A stretch of 64,000 nt of DNA from positions 2,480,001 to 2,544,000 of the forward strand of contig NZ_CP047028.1 of the NCBI RefSeq assembly GCF_009796865.1, read 5' to 3'. Below the pieces are notes generated by a model. It ran no database searches and was not told the DNA's origin. It saw only the letters and a list, made by a program, of their open reading frames with translations. Below, one piece after another: positions 62,277 through 64,000 of this stretch (positions are counted from its first letter, which is position 1; each line of letters begins with the position of its first letter). The position numbers and the translations under genes were made by a program. This stretch comes from Formosa sp. L2A11. Lineage in GTDB: Bacteria; Bacteroidota; Bacteroidia; Flavobacteriales; Flavobacteriaceae.

Positions 62277-63431
62277 ATGAATATTACAGAAATTACAAGT
62301 CTTTACAAGACCAATAAAGAACAGCATTTAAGCAGTCGTTACATTACAAATTTTCATATTAAACCTCTTTTGGAAATGCTAGATTCTAGTTTCGAAGTTT
62401 CTGAAATAGGAACATCTGTTTTAGGAAAATCTATTTCGGCAATTAAAGTTGGTACAGGAAAAAAGAGATTATTATTATGGTCTCAAATGCACGGTAACGA
62501 ATCCACAACAACAAAAGCGCTTTTCGACTTTATTAATGTTCTTAAACATCGGGATAACACATTGGGATATTTAAAAGAAGCTTGTACTTTATATATTATA
62601 CCTATTTTAAATCCAGATGGTGCAGAAGCTTATACAAGACTTAATGCTGTAGATATCGATTTAAATAGAGATGCACAAACGTTGTCTCAGCCAGAAAGTA
62701 AGGTGTTAAGAGCTGCATATAATACCTTTAAACCTCATTATTGTTTTAATTTACATGGGCAGAGAACCATTTTTAGTGCAGGAAGTACTAATAAAACTGC
62801 AACAGTCTCTTTTTTATCGCCAGCACAAGACGAAAATAGAGTGGTAACAGACTCAAGAAAGATAGGGATGGATATTATAGCCCACATGAATGATACACTT
62901 CAGGAGTTAATACCAGGACATGTAGGGCGTTACGACGATTCTTTTAATATTAATTGCGTAGGAGATAGCTTTCAGTCTTTTAATGTACCCACTATATTAT
63001 TTGAAGCGGGGCATTTTAAGAATGATTATAATAGAGATTTAACACGGTTCTATATTTTTTCTGCATACCTATCTGCTTTTAATTATATTGCTAAAGAAGA
63101 GGTGACAGGAGATAAATTTGAGGGTTATTTTAAGATTCCAGAGAATGATAAGTGTTTTTACGATATAATAATAAGAGATGCAAATGTAGGAACAATTGAA
63201 TATCCTGAGATTTCTGACATAGGAATACTATTTGTTGAAAAATTAATTAACAAAAAAATTGAGTTTTTCTCAAAGATTGCGAGTATCGCAATCTTATCTG
63301 ATTTTTACGGACATAAAGAGGTTAATGCTAATGGAATGAGGGTTTTAGGTGCAGATTCTCAGGAGGTGAAAGTAGGTGTCGAAAACGATTTCGTGACTAT
63401 AGGAGGTGACAAAAATTTATTAAAATTGTGA
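62277..63431 (+). CDS. M14-family zinc carboxypeptidase-like protein
   Basis: 384 residues from the ATG at 62277. Zinc ligands are His72 and Glu75 (QMHGNEST) and His160 (NLHGQR), with the DLNRD substrate-binding motif at 128-132 and the catalytic Glu243 in LFEAGHF. No signal peptide, so it is cytoplasmic unless the start is wrong; the family cleaves C-terminal residues or small amide bonds. A frame extension starting at 62256 is rejected as it lies within a promoter box. It is divergent from the XRE regulator, probably its target. Confidence 0.88.
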   Translation: MNITEITSLYKTNKEQHLSSRYITNFHIKPLLEMLDSSFEVSEIGTSVLGKSISAIKVGTGKKRLLLWSQMHGNESTTTKALFDFINVLKHRDNTLGYLKEACTLYIIPILNPDGAEAYTRLNAVDIDLNRDAQTLSQPESKVLRAAYNTFKPHYCFNLHGQRTIFSAGSTNKTATVSFLSPAQDENRVVTDSRKIGMDIIAHMNDTLQELIPGHVGRYDDSFNINCVGDSFQSFNVPTILFEAGHFKNDYNRDLTRFYIFSAYLSAFNYIAKEEVTGDKFEGYFKIPENDKCFYDIIIRDANVGTIEYPEISDIGILFVEKLINKKIEFFSKIASIAILSDFYGHKEVNANGMRVLGADSQEVKVGVENDFVTIGGDKNLLKL

Positions 63432-63472
63432 AAACCTTAATAATTTGGTAAGATTAATACGTAAAAATGTAT

Positions 63473-63480
63473 TATTTTTG
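63473..63480 (+). promoter_or_regulatory. -7 promoter box (TATTTTTG) for the Lrp-type gene
   Basis: Perfect TAnnTTTG 24 bases upstream of the ATG at 63505. Confidence 0.6.
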
Positions 63481-63504
63481 CTGTAAAGAACAAAAAGTAC
63501 AGAT

Positions 63505-63984
63505 ATGGCAAAATTTAAATTAGATGAAATAGACCACCAAATTCTTGATATGTTAATTGATAACACAAGAGTTCCATTTACAGATATCGCAAAGAAATTA
63601 TTAATTTCGGCAGGTACTGTACATGTTAGGGTTAAGAAAATGGAAGATGCTGGAATAATTAAAGGTTCTTCTTTAACTTTAGATTATAAAAAATTAGGAT
63701 ATTCTTTCATTGCATATATAGGTGTTTATTTAAACAATACGTCTCAAACTAAATTTGTTTTAGAGCGTATTAACGAACTACCATTTGTAACAGTTGCCCA
63801 TATTACAACTGGCAAATTTAATATTTTCTGTAAAATTAGAGCTAGAAATACAGCTCATGCAAAAGATGTTATCTTTATGATTGATGATATAGAAGGCGTT
63901 TATAGAACTGAAACAATGATTTCTTTAGAAGAAAGCATAAACGACAAAAAACGTTTAATGCATTATATTTTTAAAGAACTATAG
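63505..63984 (+). CDS. Lrp/AsnC family transcriptional regulator
   Basis: 159 residues. An N-terminal HTH (about 5-55: LDEIDHQILDMLIDN...DIAKKLLISAGTVHVRVKKME) is followed by the alpha/beta RAM ligand-binding domain (about 70-150: YIGVYLNNTSQTKFVLERIN...). It regulates genes in response to amino acids, acting as dimers or octamers. The ligand and targets cannot be read here. Complete within the window; it starts 74 bases after the M14 gene stop and has its own promoter box. Confidence 0.93.
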   Translation: MAKFKLDEIDHQILDMLIDNTRVPFTDIAKKLLISAGTVHVRVKKMEDAGIIKGSSLTLDYKKLGYSFIAYIGVYLNNTSQTKFVLERINELPFVTVAHITTGKFNIFCKIRARNTAHAKDVIFMIDDIEGVYRTETMISLEESINDKKRLMHYIFKEL

Positions 63985-64000
63985 TCTTAAGACCTTAAGT

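Overview
The window is a contiguous stretch of a low-GC (by eye roughly one third G+C) chromosome from the phylum Bacteroidota, almost certainly family Flavobacteriaceae. Evidence: about thirty copies of the Bacteroidota -7 promoter box TAnnTTTG at short distances from gene starts and very few Shine-Dalgarno sequences; many lipoproteins; a gene pair typical of the sulfonolipid (capnine) pathway; family-typical proteins (DUF4834, DUF3822, DUF3667, YfhO, an ECF sigma factor followed by a tiny conserved-looking ORF); and a DnaX without its zinc-finger cysteines. I do not name a genus. The region is mostly core genome. I see no prophage, insertion sequence, integron, CRISPR array or tRNA gene.

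Layout. 1-2.3 kb: the 5' tip of a gene leaving the window, two small lipoproteins, a truncated macro-domain remnant and a DUF937 protein, all on minus. 2.4-5.6 kb (plus): a cell-envelope sugar operon, kdsB, a HAD phosphatase, kdnB (Kdo 8-oxidase) and a PlsC-like acyltransferase, pointing to 8-amino-Kdo in the lipopolysaccharide core. 5.5-10 kb (minus): a guanidinium-type SMR exporter, DUF3050, yebC, a pterin dehydratase, a sugar-nucleotide-type reductase and gcvT. 10.2-15.2 kb (minus): thrA-thrB-thrC with an unannotated 36-codon leader peptide rich in Thr and Ile codons and several hairpins, an apparent attenuator. 15.3-22 kb: NAD(P)HX repair enzyme, fumC, a 1-Cys peroxiredoxin, a 58-aa membrane protein, ybaB and an oligopeptidase B. 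22-26.8 kb: probable capA (cysteate synthase) and capB (cysteate acyltransferase), with a GNAT protein and an outer-membrane barrel protein on the other strand. 26.9-32.4 kb (plus): DUF4834, YfhO, a glycosyltransferase and a flippase in one operon for surface glycans.

32.4-42.4 kb: a secreted Tyr-rich/basic low-complexity protein, a Nudix hydrolase, DUF3667, uvrA, an ECF sigma factor with a 46-aa ORF, an endonuclease III without iron-sulfur cysteines, bcp, a calcium-repeat lipoprotein and a cysteine desulfurase whose mRNA looks leaderless. 42.4-48.8 kb: miaE, a lipoprotein and dnaX in one minus-strand operon; rnpB (RNase P RNA, about 45537-45847); an NTF2-like lipoprotein; and rsmD-DUF3822-membrane protein. 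48.9-54.3 kb: a RecD-like helicase, serA-serC, a LuxC-like acyl-CoA reductase and a divergent dicluster ferredoxin. 54.2-54.8 kb is non-coding, with a 19-nt T tract and a decayed coding relic. 54.8-64 kb: ychF, parE-(small membrane protein)-parC, a lipoprotein, an XRE repressor divergent from an M14 peptidase with shared palindromes between them, and an Lrp/AsnC regulator.

How the genes connect: the envelope recurs. KdsB/KdnB act on Kdo, CapA/CapB would make the sulfonolipid base, and the YfhO operon would decorate surface glycans. SerA/SerC make O-phosphoserine, which is also the reported substrate of cysteate synthase, so serine and sulfonolipid synthesis are plausibly linked. Several predicted TTG starts fall inside TAnnTTTG promoter boxes and are corrected here.
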